DNA from: Flavobacteriales bacterium UBA6165
GTDB lineage: Bacteria > Bacteroidota > Bacteroidia > Flavobacteriales_D > Crocinitomicaceae
NCBI GenBank assembly: GCA_002422285.1
Contig: DIUF01000028.1
Span: forward strand, 1-8,436
DNA: 8,436 nt
Direction: 5' to 3'
Positions 7,936 through 8,436 of the stretch are shown here, one piece after another; positions within the stretch are counted from its first letter, which is position 1, and each line of letters starts with the position of its first letter. The notes under the pieces are model-generated. The model ran no database searches. It was not told the origin of the DNA and saw only the letters and a list, made by a program, of their open reading frames with translations. A program made the translations under genes and the position numbers.

Positions 7936-7966
7936 TAAAATAAAAAAGCCCATCATAATGGTGGGC
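7936..7966 (-). terminator. Rho-independent terminator after tRNA remnant, copy A
   Basis: The minus-strand hairpin GCCCACCATTATGATGGGC (7948-7966) is followed by TTTTTTATTTT. Compared with copy B, one stem pair is lost (C opposite A), so it is slightly weaker. It lies 5 bases past the AGGAGGAGC end of the tRNA remnant, where a tRNA terminator would be, and its T run ends 5 bases before the GIY-YIG GTG start. Confidence 0.8.
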
Positions 7967-7979
7967 TTCTGCTCCTCCT

Positions 7980-7997
7980 TCCCGAGTGATCTCGGGA
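7980..7997. repeat. Small hairpin TCCCGAG-GATC-type, copy A
   Basis: The plus-strand sequence TCCCGAGTGATCTCGGGA is an inverted repeat with a 7-bp stem and a 4-base loop. It interrupts the 3' acceptor side of the tRNA remnant. The same hairpin recurs in copy B at 8379-8396. Confidence 0.85.
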
Positions 7998-8025
7998 CAA
8001 GCTTTGGGCTCAAACCAAGGACCCT

Positions 8026-8043
8026 TCCCGATTACAATCGGGA
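8026..8043. repeat. Small hairpin TCCCGATT-AATCGGGA in the anticodon position
   Basis: TCCCGATTACAATCGGGA is an inverted repeat with an 8-bp stem and a 2-base loop. It sits exactly between the 5' anticodon stem and the variable region of the tRNA remnant. Its outer six bases on each side match the other hairpin, suggesting one family. Copy B's equivalent begins at 8425 and is cut by the window end. Confidence 0.85.
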
Positions 8044-8066
8044 TCAGATGCTCTAACCGACTGAGC

Positions 8067-8330
8067 CTAAATTTCAAATACTCCAGTCTGAATTATCCGA
8101 GAAATATATGAGACACTTTTTTTGTTCTTAATGTAACGCTCTGCCTTAAGTGCTTCAGTTTTGGATGAAAATGAAATCACTTTCTCAAGACGCCATGGCT
8201 GACCGCGTTTACTCCAAATTTTATTAAATTCGGAATTATGAAATTCCAACCGCTTTTCTGGATGCTCAGAATAACCAATGTAGTACTTTTCGATACTCGG
8301 TGAAAACAATATGTAAACGAAATAATTCAC
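8067..8330 (-). CDS. Small GIY-YIG nuclease-domain protein (repeat copy B, intact)
   Basis: An 87-residue single-domain GIY-YIG protein of the short UvrC-N/URI-like type common in Bacteroidota. VYI (5-7) and YIG (17-19) form the name-giving strands. Arg27 and His31 sit in the first helix (PEKRLEFHN), and the metal-binding Glu64 lies in KTEALKAERYIK. All expected catalytic positions are present, so it could cleave DNA; target and role are unknown. The frame is open 29 codons further upstream, but that part translates the tRNA remnant and terminator, so I start at the GTG at 8328-8330, which matches the family's usual N-terminus. The stop TAG (8067-8069) is formed by the first bases of the next tRNA remnant. 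No promoter or Shine-Dalgarno fits between terminator and start, so expression would need read-through. Confidence 0.85.
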   Translation of the reverse strand: MNYFVYILFSPSIEKYYIGYSEHPEKRLEFHNSEFNKIWSKRGQPWRLEKVISFSSKTEALKAERYIKNKKSVSYISRIIQTGVFEI

Positions 8331-8334
8331 TCCA

Positions 8335-8365
8335 TAAAATAAAAAAGCCCACCATAATGGTGGGC
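8335..8365 (-). terminator. Rho-independent terminator after tRNA remnant, copy B
   Basis: The minus-strand GCCCACCA-TTA-TGGTGGGC (8347-8365) is a perfect 8-bp, GC-rich stem followed by TTTTTTATTTT. It lies between the tRNA remnant and the GIY-YIG gene, with its T run ending about 5 bases before the GTG start. A transcript from the tRNA side would therefore normally stop before the nuclease gene. Confidence 0.88.
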
Positions 8366-8369
8366 TTCT

Positions 8370-8436
8370 GCTCCTCCTTCCCGAGTGATCTCGGGACAAG
8401 CTTTGGGCTCGAACCAAGGACCCTTCCCGATTACAA
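8370..8436 (-). pseudogene. tRNA-derived remnant, copy B (cut by window end)
   Basis: The 3' part of the same element as 7971-8069: AGGAGGAGC end (8370-8378), hairpin TCCCGAGTGATCTCGGGA (8379-8396), T-arm with the consensus loop TTCGAGC, variable GGGTC, and the beginning of the second hairpin at 8425. The D-arm and whatever precedes it lie outside the window, so it cannot be decided whether this copy keeps a 5' acceptor strand and is a real tRNA. Confidence 0.65.
8379..8396. repeat. Small hairpin TCCCGAG-GATC-type, copy B
   Basis: Identical to the hairpin at 7980-7997, in the same place of the tRNA remnant. Both copies carrying it shows that the hairpin was present before the unit was duplicated. 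Confidence 0.85.

Larger units (their letters stand above)
7807..8037 (-). repeat. GIY-YIG/terminator/tRNA-remnant repeat, copy A
   Basis: This stretch aligns without gaps to 8206-8436, offset by 399 bases, with 6 mismatches in 231 bases (97.4% identity). In minus-strand order it contains most of the tRNA remnant, the terminator and the first 41 codons of the GIY-YIG gene. Identity ends sharply at 7807. The right limit is not known because copy B runs off the window. Confidence 0.95.
7971..8069 (-). pseudogene. tRNA-derived remnant carrying two inserted hairpins, copy A
   Basis: On the minus strand, TAGGCTCAGTCGGTTAGAGC (8050-8069) is a typical tRNA D-arm (GCTC/GAGC stem, AGTCGGTTA loop). 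It is followed by ATCTGA, the usual 5' anticodon stem. The expected loop and 3' stem are replaced by the hairpin TCCCGATTGTAATCGGGA (8026-8043). Then come a normal variable region (GGGTC) and T-arm CTTGG-TTTGAGC-CCAA (about 8007-8020). The 3' acceptor side is broken by a second hairpin (7980-7997) before AGGAGGAGC (7971-7979). No complementary 5' acceptor strand is present: upstream is the end of the GIY-YIG gene. The T-loop has TTTGAGC where TTCGAGC is normal. I judge it a non-functional tRNA relic, or a tRNA-mimicking element. Its amino-acid identity cannot be assigned. Confidence 0.72.
8206..8436 (-). repeat. GIY-YIG/terminator/tRNA-remnant repeat, copy B (continues beyond window)
   Basis: Second copy of the 7807-8037 repeat, gapless with 6 differences. 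Of the four differences inside the GIY-YIG coding part, all change an amino acid. One of the other two restores a perfect terminator stem and the other a consensus T-loop (TTCGAGC), so copy B looks closer to the ancestral form. It runs off the right edge, so the full unit and copy number are unknown. Confidence 0.95.

Noticed and set aside
7982..8043. A functional tRNA-Thr reading of TTGTAA in the anticodon position.
   Set aside because: With the CCCGA/TCGGG stem the loop is only 6 bases, the normal TCTGA stem has no partner, and the acceptor strand is missing.
7721..8077. A 118-codon minus-strand open frame spanning the tRNA remnant, terminator and GIY-YIG copy A.
   Set aside because: It reads through RNA-type elements in a frame different from the GIY-YIG protein; its product has no family-like features and is an artefact of translating the repeat.
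8331..8417. N-terminal extension of the intact GIY-YIG protein (29 extra residues, Arg/Ser-rich).
   Set aside because: It translates the tRNA remnant and terminator hairpin, and copy A has stop codons in this frame, so the extension is not conserved.

Overview
The window looks like chromosomal DNA of an AT-rich member of the Bacteroidota, probably near the Flavobacteriales. The evidence is a type IX secretion C-terminal domain, a large TonB-dependent receptor with a partner lipoprotein, a Bacteroidota-type promoter (TTTG, 20-base spacer, TAnnTTTG) and A-rich leaders without Shine-Dalgarno sequences. The order-level placement is inference.

Left edge (1-1207): the end of a plus-strand radical SAM/SPASM protein meets a CorA-type Mg2+/Co2+ transporter on the minus strand. 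The two stop codons are directly adjacent (TAA then TTA), with no spacer.

Centre (1225-7194): a compact three-gene minus-strand operon. It runs in transcription order from a candidate promoter at about 7170, through a TonB-dependent outer-membrane receptor, a DUF5689-type lipoprotein (10-base gap) and a secreted protein with a carbohydrate-binding-like domain, two OB-fold repeats and a type IX sorting tail (26-base gap), to a strong intrinsic terminator at 1225-1264. This looks like an outer-membrane capture and uptake system. The OB repeats resemble the accessory region of secreted ExeM/NucH-type nucleases, but no nuclease domain is encoded here. A nucleic-acid or phosphorus substrate is therefore a hypothesis only.

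Right side (7252-8436): three GIY-YIG-fold genes lie in a row on the minus strand. The first (7252-7611) is diverged, has lost the catalytic Arg and Glu, and has its own good promoter. The other two belong to a near-identical repeat (7807-8037 and 8206-8436, period 399, 6 differences in 231 bases). In transcription order each unit holds a tRNA-derived remnant carrying small TCCCGA...TCGGGA hairpins, a rho-independent terminator, and a GIY-YIG nuclease gene whose GTG start lies only a few bases past the terminator U-tract. One GIY-YIG copy is complete (87 aa); the other is cut off at a sharp breakpoint. This tRNA-remnant/terminator/GIY-YIG array is the most unusual part of the window and may be a small tRNA-associated mobile or self-propagating unit.
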